DNA of 64,000 bases from Emticicia sp. 21SJ11W-3 (GTDB taxonomy: Bacteria; Bacteroidota; Bacteroidia; Cytophagales; Spirosomataceae), in contig NZ_CP092074.1 of NCBI RefSeq assembly GCF_024138715.1, forward strand, positions 3,348,001 through 3,412,000, read 5' to 3'. Below the pieces are notes generated by a model, which was given only the letters and a program-made list of their open reading frames with translations, was not told the DNA's origin and made no database searches. A program made the position numbers and the translations under genes. This document shows, one piece after another, positions 25,705-34,558 of the stretch. Numbering within the stretch: the stretch's first letter is position 1; every line of letters starts with the position of its first letter.

Positions 25705-25870
25705 AACCGATTCTTGTAGAGATACTATTTTTATTTGCGTAGAGACAATGGCACTGCCTTGTCTCTTTTTTTATTACCTCAATGCACAAAAAAAGAGCAA
25801 CACACCGCTGCTCTTTCTTTTATTGCCACAATGTACCCAAATGACACAATGTTTCACAAATGATAGTTTC

Positions 25871-25945
25871 CCAATCACTCATTCACTCATTCATCATTCG
25901 CTCATTCACCATTCACTCATTCACCATTCGCTCATTCACTCATTA
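25871..25945. repeat. 8-bp degenerate tandem array E
   Basis: Units such as CACTCATT, CGCTCATT and CACCATT. It begins at the TAA stop codon (25943-25945) of the OmpA-like gene. On that gene's strand the stop is followed by TGAGTGAATGAGCGAATGG. The remainder of 25705-25942 shows no gene. Confidence 0.8.
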
Positions 25946-26548
25946 TTTCCCCGCCGCCACTGACGACTTGGCCTCCAGGAATTTCTTCTCATTGGCTCTG
26001 ATTTTTACCACAACCCGGCGGTTTTTACGGCGGCCTTCCGGTGTGGCATTGCTTTCAACGGGTCTGGTAGCGCCATAACCTGCAATGGCCATTCTTTCGG
26101 CCAGCACCCCATTACCTTTCAGATACAAAGCCACGGCTTTGGCCCGGTTTTCAGACAATATCTTGTTTTTCATCTGGTTGCCACTGCTATCGGCATGGCC
26201 TTCTATAAATATTTCAGTGTAGGGGTATTCGTTCAGCACACCAGATATGCTTCCTAAAACTCCTTTGGCATTACTGGTAAGATTTTCTGAGCTTGACTCA
26301 AAGTAAAAATCAGGTTGAAACGCAATGTTAATGCCGTCGGCGGTACGCACAATGTCTGCACTGCCTTTGGTGGCGTTTATCAGGGCGGTTGCCAGTTTGT
26401 CAAGCATAATTCCGATTCTTACAGCAGCCTCGGCAGCTACAGGGTCTTTTTTCCGACCGGATTCCTGAGAAGATTTTTTTGATGATTTGCACGCTGCAAC
26501 AAGCATTATACCCAATGCCGCCACCGCCAGAAGCCGATGTAGTTTCAT
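25943..26548 (-). CDS. OmpA-family lipoprotein
   Basis: 201 residues. A lipoprotein signal (LAVAALGIMLVAAC, Cys about residue 20) is followed by a Lys/Ser-rich linker. The C-terminal OmpA domain begins near residue 80 and includes YPYTEIFIEGHADSSGNQMK, LSENRAKAVALYL, and GYGATRPVESNATPEGRRKN with the two peptidoglycan-contacting residues (Asp in GHADSS, Arg in EGRRKNRR). It probably tethers the outer membrane to peptidoglycan. Monocistronic; the stop codon abuts repeat array E. Confidence 0.9.
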   Translation of the reverse strand: MKLHRLLAVAALGIMLVAACKSSKKSSQESGRKKDPVAAEAAVRIGIMLDKLATALINATKGSADIVRTADGINIAFQPDFYFESSSENLTSNAKGVLGSISGVLNEYPYTEIFIEGHADSSGNQMKNKILSENRAKAVALYLKGNGVLAERMAIAGYGATRPVESNATPEGRRKNRRVVVKIRANEKKFLEAKSSVAAGK

Positions 26549-26737
26549 GTTTTTTAAGTGTTAAAAGCTACGTAAGTAAGAGGACTTAGTTTTTAAAAAA
26601 GTATTTAAACCGGGCAAAGTTCCTAAAAAACATTTAAAGATTGCAAGTTTTTTGACGAATAATTATATAAGCCCCTCACTTATAGAAATTTAATAAAATC
26701 TTTTTCTGAAATAACTTGAGTAAATAGCCAATACTTT

Positions 26738-26745
26738 TATCTTTG
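26738..26745 (+). promoter_or_regulatory. Bacteroidota promoter for the TPR protein gene
   Basis: TATCTTTG matches the -7 consensus. CTTG at 26715-26718 lies 19 bases upstream, a plausible -33 element. The start codon is 62 bases downstream. Confidence 0.55.
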
Positions 26746-26807
26746 CTAAAGTATAATTCCAAAGAAAATCACTTACTTTCTTACTTACACCTACCCAAAA
26801 TTTTAGC

Positions 26808-28154
26808 ATGAATAACCGTTTTATCCTGGTCTGTTTTCTGATTACAGCATTGGGGGTAATGCAATTATGTGCCCAACAAACTGCGTCTGATTACTTTGAT
26901 ATCGGTGTCTTGAAAAGCAAAGCCGGCGACTTTGTAGGGGCCTCACAAGCCTACAGCACTGCTATATCGATGAATCCGGACAACCCCAGCAGCTATTTCA
27001 ACCGCGGCCTAGCCAAGCAACAACTGAAAGACCACCGCGGGGCCATTATGGACTTTGACAAAACCATTGACCTGGACCCCAAAAATGCGCTGGCGTATTT
27101 GTTCAGAGGTAAAAGCAAAAGCGAGCAGGACGATTACCGATCGGCCCTGCAAGACTACAACCGCACCATTGATTTAAGCGCCGACGACGCCCTGGCGTAT
27201 TTGTACAGAGGCACAGCCCGCGCCAAGTTGTTTGATTACACCCGTGCCATACAAGACTTTACCAAAGTGCTGGAACTGAACACAGAAGAGGTGAACAAGT
27301 TTCAGGCTTATTTTTCGCGCGGTTTGTGTAAATCCCGACTTGAAGATTTTCAGGGTAGTATTGCCGATTTTACAAAAGCCATTGATTTGAACCCGAAACG
27401 CTCGCAGACTTTTGCCAGCAGGGGGTTCAGCAGGCTCAGAATAAACGATTTCACGGGCGCTATAAAAGACTTTGACGAGGCCATTAAGCTAAACCCGGAA
27501 GATGGCGAATCTTTATATAACAGGGGTTTCAGCAAAACCAAAATTGATGATTACCGGGGCGCCATCAGCGACTTCGACAAAGCCATTGCCTTAGACAACC
27601 AGCACATAAAGGCCTATTACGGCCGCGGTTTTTGTTACAGCAGGCTTAATAACCAGAAAAGCGCCTTAAATGACCTTACCAAAGCCATTGAAATCAATAA
27701 CCCAAATATTGAATCGAAAGTGGTGTATAATGGGCGAATAACCCGGAATATTCTGGACGAACTCCGGAACCAGGTGCAGGAAAAAAGCAAAATCAACGAG
27801 TTTTCTGATGACCGCTCAGAAGGCTACTATAGCCGCAGCATTGTAAAATTCAAAAACGGAGATGCCAAAGATGCTATTATTGACCTGAACAAGGCCATTG
27901 AGCTAAACCCGATATCGGCAGAGGCCTATTTTTTCCGTGGTTTTGTACGCTCATCTATGAATGCCCAGAAAGAAGCCCTGCAAGACTGCAACAATGCCAT
28001 TAAGCTGAACCCAAAATATGCCGAAGCCTACTACGTAAGAGGCATTATTAAACACGCCCTGGGCGACGAAAACGGTGGCTGCTACGACCTGAGCCACGCC
28101 GGAGAACTGGGCTACTCAGCCGCCTACAACGTAATACGCGAATATTGTAACTAA
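26808..28154 (+). CDS. Secreted tetratricopeptide-repeat protein
   Basis: 448 residues with a signal peptide (LVCFLITALGVMQLCAQ-Q). The rest is about eleven TPR units of 34 residues, of the type AISDFDKAIALDNQHIKAYY, with the repeated AxxDxxKAIxLNP pattern. A break around residues 300-340 (NNPNIESKVVYNGRITRNIL) interrupts the solenoid. The protein presumably serves as a periplasmic or envelope scaffold; no enzymatic domain is present. A Bacteroidota promoter precedes it and an intrinsic terminator follows, so it is a single-gene unit. Confidence 0.9.
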   Translation: MNNRFILVCFLITALGVMQLCAQQTASDYFDIGVLKSKAGDFVGASQAYSTAISMNPDNPSSYFNRGLAKQQLKDHRGAIMDFDKTIDLDPKNALAYLFRGKSKSEQDDYRSALQDYNRTIDLSADDALAYLYRGTARAKLFDYTRAIQDFTKVLELNTEEVNKFQAYFSRGLCKSRLEDFQGSIADFTKAIDLNPKRSQTFASRGFSRLRINDFTGAIKDFDEAIKLNPEDGESLYNRGFSKTKIDDYRGAISDFDKAIALDNQHIKAYYGRGFCYSRLNNQKSALNDLTKAIEINNPNIESKVVYNGRITRNILDELRNQVQEKSKINEFSDDRSEGYYSRSIVKFKNGDAKDAIIDLNKAIELNPISAEAYFFRGFVRSSMNAQKEALQDCNNAIKLNPKYAEAYYVRGIIKHALGDENGGCYDLSHAGELGYSAAYNVIREYCN

Positions 28155-28178
28155 GCATTGCTACTTAATATATTACCC

Positions 28179-28205
28179 AAGCCCTGCCTGATGGCGGGGC
28201 TTTTG
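28179..28205 (+). terminator. Intrinsic terminator after the TPR gene
   Basis: AAGCCCTGCC (28179-28188) pairs with GGCGGGGCTT (28193-28202) with one T-G pair and a TGAT loop, followed by TTTT. Confidence 0.8.
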
Positions 28206-28432
28206 TATTGTTTAGACCATACTTTAAGTTTCTAATTATTCAAATGTCAATTAATTATTTGATATATATCCCAAATAAATCTGTATTAGGTTTATATCTT
28301 GGATTTTTATACTTTGTATATGCAAAGAATTAAAAGTACTGATGCAATTTCAGCAGTGAGTCGTGTATAAAGCTATTGACTAGGTTTATTCAATTTCATT
28401 GATATATTGTATTTCATATTTCCAAAAAATAT

Positions 28433-29602
28433 ATGACTGTGACAAAAAGAAAGGTTTCTCTTTTTATAATAATAGGATTCGCCCTCCTCTCAACTATTGA
28501 TAGCTTCAGCCAACAGCAGATAACAGGTGTAATTATTGATAGTCTTTCTAAACAACCTATTTCAGGTGCGGGAGTATTAGAAGCCACTTCTAAAAATGGA
28601 ACGATTACAAATGAAAATGGTGAATTTAAGATAACGGTTGAAAAATTGCCAGCGACACTGAAATTTAGCCATGTAAGCTATCAACAAAAACAAAAAGAGG
28701 TTAATAATACAGACTTTCTGGAGATTCAACTACCAGTTGCTATTATTCAATTGGCTGAAGTTAAAACGGGAAATCCGGCCATATCGATTATAAACAATAC
28801 GATAAGGAAGGCCTTGGGTGATACTTTAAAAAGACACTATTTCAAAGCATTCTACCAAAAAGTTTCTACTTTTAATGGGAAGTACACCAAACTTCAGGAA
28901 ATGTTCCTAAACGCCTCCTGGGGACAATTCGGAGTAGATAAATGGCAGCCCACTAATGTGAGATATGCTCAAATGGAAATTCAGAAAGTTATTGTTCCTA
29001 ATATATCAGTGCTAAGTTTTTTACATTCAAGTACTATATTCAAAAAGCCATTTTTCCCTCTAAATGTAGTAGACATTACCGAAACCTATATATTTAAGCT
29101 TAAGCACTATATTAATCCTGGTAGTGAACATGAAATTGCAGTAATTCACTGTAAACCAAAAGTTAAAGAATCTGCATACCCTCAATTTGAAGGAGAAATA
29201 TTCATCCGGACCTCAAAAGATAATTTATGCCGCATATTAGGAGAGTATAATTATCCAAAATCAAGAAATGTATATCGCACCATTGCATTAGATATTAATT
29301 ACAAAGAAGACTGCAATGGATTTTCGTTGTTTGACAATCTTTATCTCTCGGAAAAGGTCGGAAAAAAGTTTTCAAGCGAACAGAATATTGAAAAAGTTTG
29401 GTTCTTTTTTTATGAAGAAATTGAAGGCTTAAGTAAAGAAACTATTTACCCTGCTTTTGTAGAAAATGATATGAAAATAATAAAAGAGTCACCGTACAAT
29501 GCTACATTTTGGGAGAAAAATATACCTTTAAAACATACAAAGCATGAAGAGGAAATCATTAAATATTTTGAGAAAAAACAACAATTTACCAGTAACTTTT
29601 AA
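28433..29602 (+). CDS. CarboxypepD_reg-like-domain secreted protein, AT-rich
   Basis: 389 residues. After a signal peptide (VSLFIIIGFALLSTIDSFSQ), residues ~28-95 form the carboxypeptidase-regulatory-like beta-sandwich seen at the N-terminus of SusC proteins (QQITGVIIDSLSKQPISGAG, then NGTITNENGEFKI). No TonB plug or barrel follows. Instead there is a ~290-residue region of unknown fold (HYFKAFYQKVSTFNGKYTKL and so on), as in several Bacteroidota DUF-type proteins. Base composition and codon use are clearly more AT-rich than in the flanking genes, suggesting later acquisition. No neighbour shares its transcription unit. Confidence 0.75.
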   Translation: MTVTKRKVSLFIIIGFALLSTIDSFSQQQITGVIIDSLSKQPISGAGVLEATSKNGTITNENGEFKITVEKLPATLKFSHVSYQQKQKEVNNTDFLEIQLPVAIIQLAEVKTGNPAISIINNTIRKALGDTLKRHYFKAFYQKVSTFNGKYTKLQEMFLNASWGQFGVDKWQPTNVRYAQMEIQKVIVPNISVLSFLHSSTIFKKPFFPLNVVDITETYIFKLKHYINPGSEHEIAVIHCKPKVKESAYPQFEGEIFIRTSKDNLCRILGEYNYPKSRNVYRTIALDINYKEDCNGFSLFDNLYLSEKVGKKFSSEQNIEKVWFFFYEEIEGLSKETIYPAFVENDMKIIKESPYNATFWEKNIPLKHTKHEEEIIKYFEKKQQFTSNF

Positions 29603-29719
29603 TTGAACAAAGTTTAAGACTTTTTTAAATAGATTATTAAATAGTATGTTCATAATACAAAAAAACTCCCATTCATACAGAACAGAAGTTTATATAAACA
29701 TTAAAAATAGTATTTCTTC

Positions 29720-31489
29720 CTACAACTCAACCAGCGTTTCAGCATCACACTGATAAATAAATTGAACAGTTTCGGCCAGTTCGGCTTCTGAGAGCTTTTT
29801 CATCTGGGTATCGAAACTTCCGGCATATTTGGCTGTAATATCTTTGGCCTTGTCAATGATTTCGGCAATGAAAGGATGTTTGGGCTTACCGATTGACTGC
29901 CCGAAGTCCATGATATCGGCCTTGAACATCAGGTTCATTGGTATCTTATACATCTGCCCGTTTTTGGCAGCACACACCGGCACGGGTTCATACACCGGCG
30001 AAGCCGAAAACTCCCCGATTTTCTTCTGCGCTCTTTTATACAGTTCGTCAGACTCCCCGAAAATCACAGCCACTTTTTTGCGGTGGCTGGCTCTGCGCTC
30101 GTCTATCATGCCATCCAGTTTGTCGAGCAACTGGCGCAAACTTACGGTATTCTTACCGCTTCTGATACGCTCACGGATCGACTGGCGGATAAAATAAGTA
30201 ATTGACTGCGTAACGGTAAGCCCGATTTCAGCCATTTGCTTGAATATCAATGACGACGGCGACATACCCGGTATGGTGTTCGGGTCATGCAGCAGCACGC
30301 GCCCGTCTGGCGTTAAAAAGCCATCTATGCGGGTTACTACACAAAAACCCAGTGTGTTGAAGGTCTTCAACAGGCTCTCATGTATTTTATGCAGATTCTC
30401 CATGCTGGTTTCCACCGGAATCCGCTTCTTGGTTACATTCGATTTATATTTCGATTTAAAATCAAAAGTCTGTATTTCGCCGTAAATTTCTGTTGGTGGC
30501 AGGGCAATGGCTTTGCCGTCATCATTTTGTATTACGCCGCAGCTAAACTCCTGCCCGTGTACAAACTCTTCTATCATCACATAATCTTCGGCATGAACAG
30601 ACACCACCGTGGCGGTATCGGCCGTAAACAAAACGGCATCCAGCTCTTCCATCAGGTCGGCAGGGTGCGCCAGTATTTTACCGTTTACCATTACCGGGAA
30701 ACCAATGCCCTCGTCCAGGTTAGAGGTTTTCTCCATAATGTGGCGTTTCTGGCGTTCGGTCAGTTTCTCCCAGTCGCTCTTCTTGAAAATCGCCTCAAAG
30801 AAACACTGGTTAACGGCCTTGGTAAACTCTTCCAGACTTCTTTTTCTGACAATGGCCACCCCTATTGATGAGCCCTGATGCGGTGCTTTTACCACAAACG
30901 GAAAACCGATTGAGTTAATGAGGTCGGTGAAAAGTTTTGAGCGGTCGGCCGATGCCCATTCTTCGCGGGTAAAGGTAATGGTCTTTTTCTGCTGGCCGGT
31001 AACAAGCGATATCAGCTTGTTTTGCATGGGTTTGTCTATACCCACAGCAGAGCCCATGAGCCCCGGGCCCATATAAGGTATGCCATACCACTCAAGCAAA
31101 CCCTGCAAACTACCGTCTTCAGCCTGTGGGCCGTGCATAATGGTAAAGGCAAAGTCCATTATTTCCGGAAAATCGGCCGGATGAATCTGTTTACCTACTT
31201 TATAAATTAGTTTGTATAGCTGTGTTTCGTTGAGTTCTCCTAACGATTCTATATATACCCTGAAACCGCGGTTGAGGTTTTTAGAAGGAAAAAAATCACG
31301 GATGGATTCTTCGTAGAGTAGTTCAGGGTTAATCTGAATAAAATGACCTAAGCTGTCAACAAATATCGGTATTGGCTCAAACAAGGCTTTGTCAATATGC
31401 TCAAAAGCTGTCTTACCGCCAAGGTACGATATTTCCCTTTCTCTGGCTTGTCCGCCAAAGAAAACCCCTACTCTGATTTTGGTTGCCAT
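29720..31489 (-). CDS. D-alanine--D-alanine ligase-like protein, extended
   Basis: 589 residues, well above the ~300-370 of ordinary Ddl. It begins with the Ddl N-terminal domain (KIRVGVFFGGQAREREISYL), has FTIMHGPQAEDGSLQG and GIPYMGPGLMGSAVGIDKP, and an ATP-grasp core (FVVKAPHQGSSIGVAIVRKR; LHDPNTIPGMSPSSLIF with the metal-binding Asp and Asn). The core contains an insertion of about 60 residues around FKKSDWEKLTERQKRHIMEK. After the core, from about residue 470, comes an extra ~120-residue segment (KKVAVIFGESDELYKRAQKK) that resembles the start of a second Ddl N-terminal domain. It may make D-Ala-D-Ala or ligate another dipeptide. Confidence 0.82.
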   Translation of the reverse strand: MATKIRVGVFFGGQAREREISYLGGKTAFEHIDKALFEPIPIFVDSLGHFIQINPELLYEESIRDFFPSKNLNRGFRVYIESLGELNETQLYKLIYKVGKQIHPADFPEIMDFAFTIMHGPQAEDGSLQGLLEWYGIPYMGPGLMGSAVGIDKPMQNKLISLVTGQQKKTITFTREEWASADRSKLFTDLINSIGFPFVVKAPHQGSSIGVAIVRKRSLEEFTKAVNQCFFEAIFKKSDWEKLTERQKRHIMEKTSNLDEGIGFPVMVNGKILAHPADLMEELDAVLFTADTATVVSVHAEDYVMIEEFVHGQEFSCGVIQNDDGKAIALPPTEIYGEIQTFDFKSKYKSNVTKKRIPVETSMENLHKIHESLLKTFNTLGFCVVTRIDGFLTPDGRVLLHDPNTIPGMSPSSLIFKQMAEIGLTVTQSITYFIRQSIRERIRSGKNTVSLRQLLDKLDGMIDERRASHRKKVAVIFGESDELYKRAQKKIGEFSASPVYEPVPVCAAKNGQMYKIPMNLMFKADIMDFGQSIGKPKHPFIAEIIDKAKDITAKYAGSFDTQMKKLSEAELAETVQFIYQCDAETLVEL

Positions 31490-31561
31490 TTTATAACCTA
31501 AAGCTGATTATTTGATTAGCGCAGTGTCTGCAAATGAAAAGTGTTTGCAAGATAATAAAAA

Positions 31562-31585
31562 AGCCACTTGCAAACACAAGTGGCT
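31562..31585 (-). terminator. Intrinsic terminator behind the NifU-like gene
   Basis: AGCCACTTG and CAAGTGGCT form a perfect 9-bp stem with a 6-base loop. On the minus strand it is followed by a TTTTTT run. It lies 36 bases after the NifU-like stop codon and separates that gene from the ligase gene. Confidence 0.8.
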
Positions 31586-31620
31586 GTATATTTTTAGCTT
31601 AACCAAGCCCTGAAACCGTA

Positions 31621-31869
31621 TTAAAACGCCGGTGTCAGGTTTAGCGCTTCTACTTTTCGTATCTCTGGCACAGCTTTCAGAATTGCCTCTTCAAGCCCTG
31701 CTTTAAAAGTCATTGACGACATCGGACACGACCCGCAAGCCCCAATCAGTTCCAGTTTTACTGTGTAATCGTCAGTAATTTCAACCACTTTCACGTTTCC
31801 GCCATCGGTTTGTAAATAAGGTCTTACTGAGTTTAAGGCAGTTTCTACTCTTTCTATTAAATTTTCCAT
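31621..31869 (-). CDS. NifU-like scaffold domain protein (NfuA type)
   Basis: 82 residues, a single NifU C-terminal domain. The Fe-S-binding motif is CGSCPMSSMT (CxxC), preceded by VRPYLQTDGGNVKVVEITDD and followed by KAGLEEAILKAVPEI. It carries an iron-sulfur cluster at a dimer interface and delivers it to client proteins. It stands alone with its own terminator; the rest of a SUF system is not here. Confidence 0.93.
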   Translation of the reverse strand: MENLIERVETALNSVRPYLQTDGGNVKVVEITDDYTVKLELIGACGSCPMSSMTFKAGLEEAILKAVPEIRKVEALNLTPAF

Positions 31870-31973
31870 ATACCTTTCAATCGGAGTATTTGTCTATTAC
31901 AAAAGTAAAAAAATATTGAAAAAGTTCAAAATCGGAGCTAGAAAGATGACACCAACTAACCTTTAAGGCGTTT

Positions 31974-32207
31974 TCAATCTGGTTTATTCTTTTTACTGAT
32001 GTTAGCAACTTCAGCAAAATCAATACCGGCCATCTTTAAGATACTTTTATAGGTACCCAATTTTAAATCTTTATTACTGTGTATCGGAACCGGCAGTGTT
32101 TGTCTGGTGTCTTCATTAAAAAAAATATGATGGCTCCCGTTTACTCTCACTAACACCCAACCTCTTTGAGTAAGTAATTTAACCAGAGACTTCGGTGATA
32201 AATCCAT
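31974..32207 (-). CDS. hicA: HicA-family mRNA interferase toxin
   Basis: 77 residues. The HicA double-stranded-RNA-binding-like fold is shown by SPKSLVKLLTQRGWVLVRVN, the catalytic His in GSHHIFF, and PVPIHSNKDLKLGTYKSILK. HicA toxins cleave mRNA. The ATG overlaps the stop codon of the upstream antitoxin gene (ATGA), so the two are translationally coupled in the antitoxin-first order. Confidence 0.9.
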   Translation of the reverse strand: MDLSPKSLVKLLTQRGWVLVRVNGSHHIFFNEDTRQTLPVPIHSNKDLKLGTYKSILKMAGIDFAEVANISKKNKPD

Positions 32208-32473
32208 CAGGCTGATACAAGATTTGATAAACGATTTTTAGAAGAAGATTCAGAAATAGTAATGGATGCCTCAATAACATCATTATCGTCCGGTATAGGC
32301 AATCCTTTTTCTTCCATAACCATCAACACACCCTCTAAGGCCTCCCTTACGTGTTCAATTGCTTCTTCAATGGTTTCCCCAAACGAAAAACAATGCTGCA
32401 GCGAAGGTATATTAGCCATGTAGCCTCCATCCTCCTGCTTTGTAATATGCACTTTATAATTTCTGCTTTTCAT
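32207..32473 (-). CDS. hicB: HicB-family antitoxin
   Basis: 88 residues from MKSRNYKVHI; an ATG three codons earlier is also possible. The partial RNase-H-like HicB fold is visible in YKVHITKQEDGGYMANIPSL, CFSFGETIEEAIEHVREALE and GLPIPDDNDVIEASI. There is no added HTH or ribbon-helix-helix domain, so autoregulation, if any, would need another surface. It precedes hicA with a 1-base overlap and neutralises it. No mobile element flanks the pair. Confidence 0.88.
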   Translation of the reverse strand: MKSRNYKVHITKQEDGGYMANIPSLQHCFSFGETIEEAIEHVREALEGVLMVMEEKGLPIPDDNDVIEASITISESSSKNRLSNLVSA

Positions 32474-32591
32474 TTCATGCATTCTTAAATTTTACCAAAT
32501 ATAATTAAACTCGGTATCAAAAGCAATTGTATAATTAATAATGCAACCAAAACTATTACATTCAAATCCAAACAATTATTCCTCTCTTTAC

Positions 32592-32599
32592 TATCTTTA
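32592..32599 (+). promoter_or_regulatory. Possible -7 box for the CocE-type hydrolase gene
   Basis: TATCTTTA differs from TAnnTTTG only at the last base and lies 51 bases before the start codon. Confidence 0.35.
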
Positions 32600-32649
32600 C
32601 AACCTCCAATTCAATCAATATCCAAACTGTAAATTTTTATCAACCAACT

Positions 32650-34512
32650 ATGCGAAGCTTTATCTTAGTGCTTATGTTTTTCTGCACTGTGGCGGTGTCT
32701 GCCCAAACGCCAGACCCCTCCTACGTACAGAATAATTACCTGAAACGTGAGGTCTATATTACCATGCGCGACGGCGTGCGCCTGTTTACCTCTATCTACC
32801 TGCCTAAAGACTCAACAAAAAAATACCCTGTCATGATGCAGCGCACCCCCTATTCGGTGGCTCCGTATGGTGAAGGGAAACTAAAAACTCAGGTAGGCCC
32901 AAGCGCCGAACTGATGCAGGACGGCTTCATTTTTGTGTATCAGGATGTACGCGGACGCTGGATGTCGGAGGGTGAATTTATTGAAATGCGCCCCCACCAG
33001 GACACCAAAAGCGGCAAAGCCTTTGATGAATCGACAGATACTTATGACACCATTGAATGGCTGATGAAAAACCTGAACTACCACAACGGCAAGGTGGGTA
33101 TGTGGGGTATCAGCTATCCGGGTTTTTATGCTTCTGCCGGGCTTATGGCCAACCACCCTGCGCTGGTGGCGTCGTCGCCTCAGGCACCCATGGCCGACTT
33201 GTGGCGCGGCGACGACAGCTATCATAACGGTGCTTTTATGTTGCCCCATAACTTTGGGTTTTATCCGTCGTTCACCAACCGGACAGACGGCAAACCTACA
33301 CAAACGCCCGGTAAACGTTTTGACTTCGGCACACCAGACGGCTACCAGTTTTATCTGAATCTGGGCCCGATAAAAAACTCTTTAAAATATGCCGAAACCC
33401 TGGGCAAAGACCCTTACTGGCGTGCGAATCTGGAACACCCGAATTATGATGAGTTCTGGAAAAGCCGCAATATTCTGAATCACCACAACGGTATCAGGCA
33501 CGCCGTAATGGTAGTGGGTGGCTGGTATGACGCCGAAGACCTGTACGGTACTTTTAAAACCTACCAGTCTGTTGAACAAAAAAACCCCGGTATAGTTAAT
33601 ATTTTTGTGATTGGCCCCTGGGTACATGGCGGCTGGGCCAGAGGCGACGGCGACATATTGGGTAATGTGAATTTCGGACAAAAAACGGGTATTTATTACC
33701 GCCAGAATATAGAGCGTAAATTTTTTAATTATTACCTGAAAGGCATCGGCGACAATAATTTTAATGAAGCCACCATGTACGAAACCGGCAGCAACCAATG
33801 GAGAACTTTTACCGAATGGCCACCCAAAGCAGCTAAAGAACGTAATCTGTACTTTGGTGCCAACGGTAAACTTTCGTTTGATGCCCCGGCTGCAGCCCAA
33901 AGCGCAAGCCAGTACACCTCAGACCCCGCCAAACCGGTGCCGTCGTCAGACTATATCACCTCTGGTATGCCGCGCGAATACATGGTTGACGACCAACGCC
34001 ACGCCAGCCGCCGCCCGGATGTGCTTACGTTCCAGACTGACGTGCTGGACAAAGACATTACCCTTGCCGGCAATATCTGGGCTGACCTGAAGGTATCAAC
34101 CACAGGTACTGATGCCGACTTTGTTGTAAAAGTGATAGATGTGTATCCCGACGACGCCAAAGACAACCCCAACACAGCCAAACATATCCGAATGGCAGGT
34201 TATCAGCAAATGGTAAGAAGTGAGGCCATGCGCGGTAAATTCCGGAAGAGTTTTGATACCCCCGTGCCATTTAAGCCGGGTAAGGTAGAAGAGATAAATT
34301 TTGAGTTGCAGGATGTGCTGCACACATTTAAGAAAGGCCACCGCATTATGGTACAGGTGCAAAGCACGTTTTTCCCTATCATAGACCGCAACCCGCAGAA
34401 GTTTCTGCCCAATATTCATTATGCCGACGCGTCAGACTTCCAATCGGCCACGCATAAGGTGTATCACGACAAAACCAACGCCAGCCACCTGAAAGTGCGC
34501 GTGTTAGAATAA
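32650..34512 (+). CDS. CocE/NonD-family alpha/beta hydrolase (acyl-peptidase or esterase), exported
   Basis: 620 residues with a signal peptide (SFILVLMFFCTVAVSAQ-T). The X-Pro dipeptidyl-peptidase S15-type alpha/beta hydrolase domain covers about residues 35-340: VYITMRDGVRLFTSIYLPKD, oxyanion-region YQDVRGRWMSEGEF, and nucleophile Ser in KVGMWGISYPGFYA. The C-terminal jelly roll (~370-620) is shown by ITLAGNIWADLKVSTTGTDA and LHTFKKGHRIMVQVQSTFFP. The family includes cocaine esterase, glutaryl-7-ACA acylase and alpha-amino-acid ester hydrolase, so it likely acts on peptides or esters in the periplasm. Substrate unknown. Confidence 0.9.
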   Translation: MRSFILVLMFFCTVAVSAQTPDPSYVQNNYLKREVYITMRDGVRLFTSIYLPKDSTKKYPVMMQRTPYSVAPYGEGKLKTQVGPSAELMQDGFIFVYQDVRGRWMSEGEFIEMRPHQDTKSGKAFDESTDTYDTIEWLMKNLNYHNGKVGMWGISYPGFYASAGLMANHPALVASSPQAPMADLWRGDDSYHNGAFMLPHNFGFYPSFTNRTDGKPTQTPGKRFDFGTPDGYQFYLNLGPIKNSLKYAETLGKDPYWRANLEHPNYDEFWKSRNILNHHNGIRHAVMVVGGWYDAEDLYGTFKTYQSVEQKNPGIVNIFVIGPWVHGGWARGDGDILGNVNFGQKTGIYYRQNIERKFFNYYLKGIGDNNFNEATMYETGSNQWRTFTEWPPKAAKERNLYFGANGKLSFDAPAAAQSASQYTSDPAKPVPSSDYITSGMPREYMVDDQRHASRRPDVLTFQTDVLDKDITLAGNIWADLKVSTTGTDADFVVKVIDVYPDDAKDNPNTAKHIRMAGYQQMVRSEAMRGKFRKSFDTPVPFKPGKVEEINFELQDVLHTFKKGHRIMVQVQSTFFPIIDRNPQKFLPNIHYADASDFQSATHKVYHDKTNASHLKVRVLE

Positions 34513-34558
34513 AACACAGGCTTGTATAAAACGGCCATAAAAAAGGCCTGCGGTGCGT

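Noticed and set aside
25667-25963. Plus-strand ORF with SLIHH repeats
   Set aside because: It overlaps the end of menA and reads through repeat array E; a shadow of the repeat.
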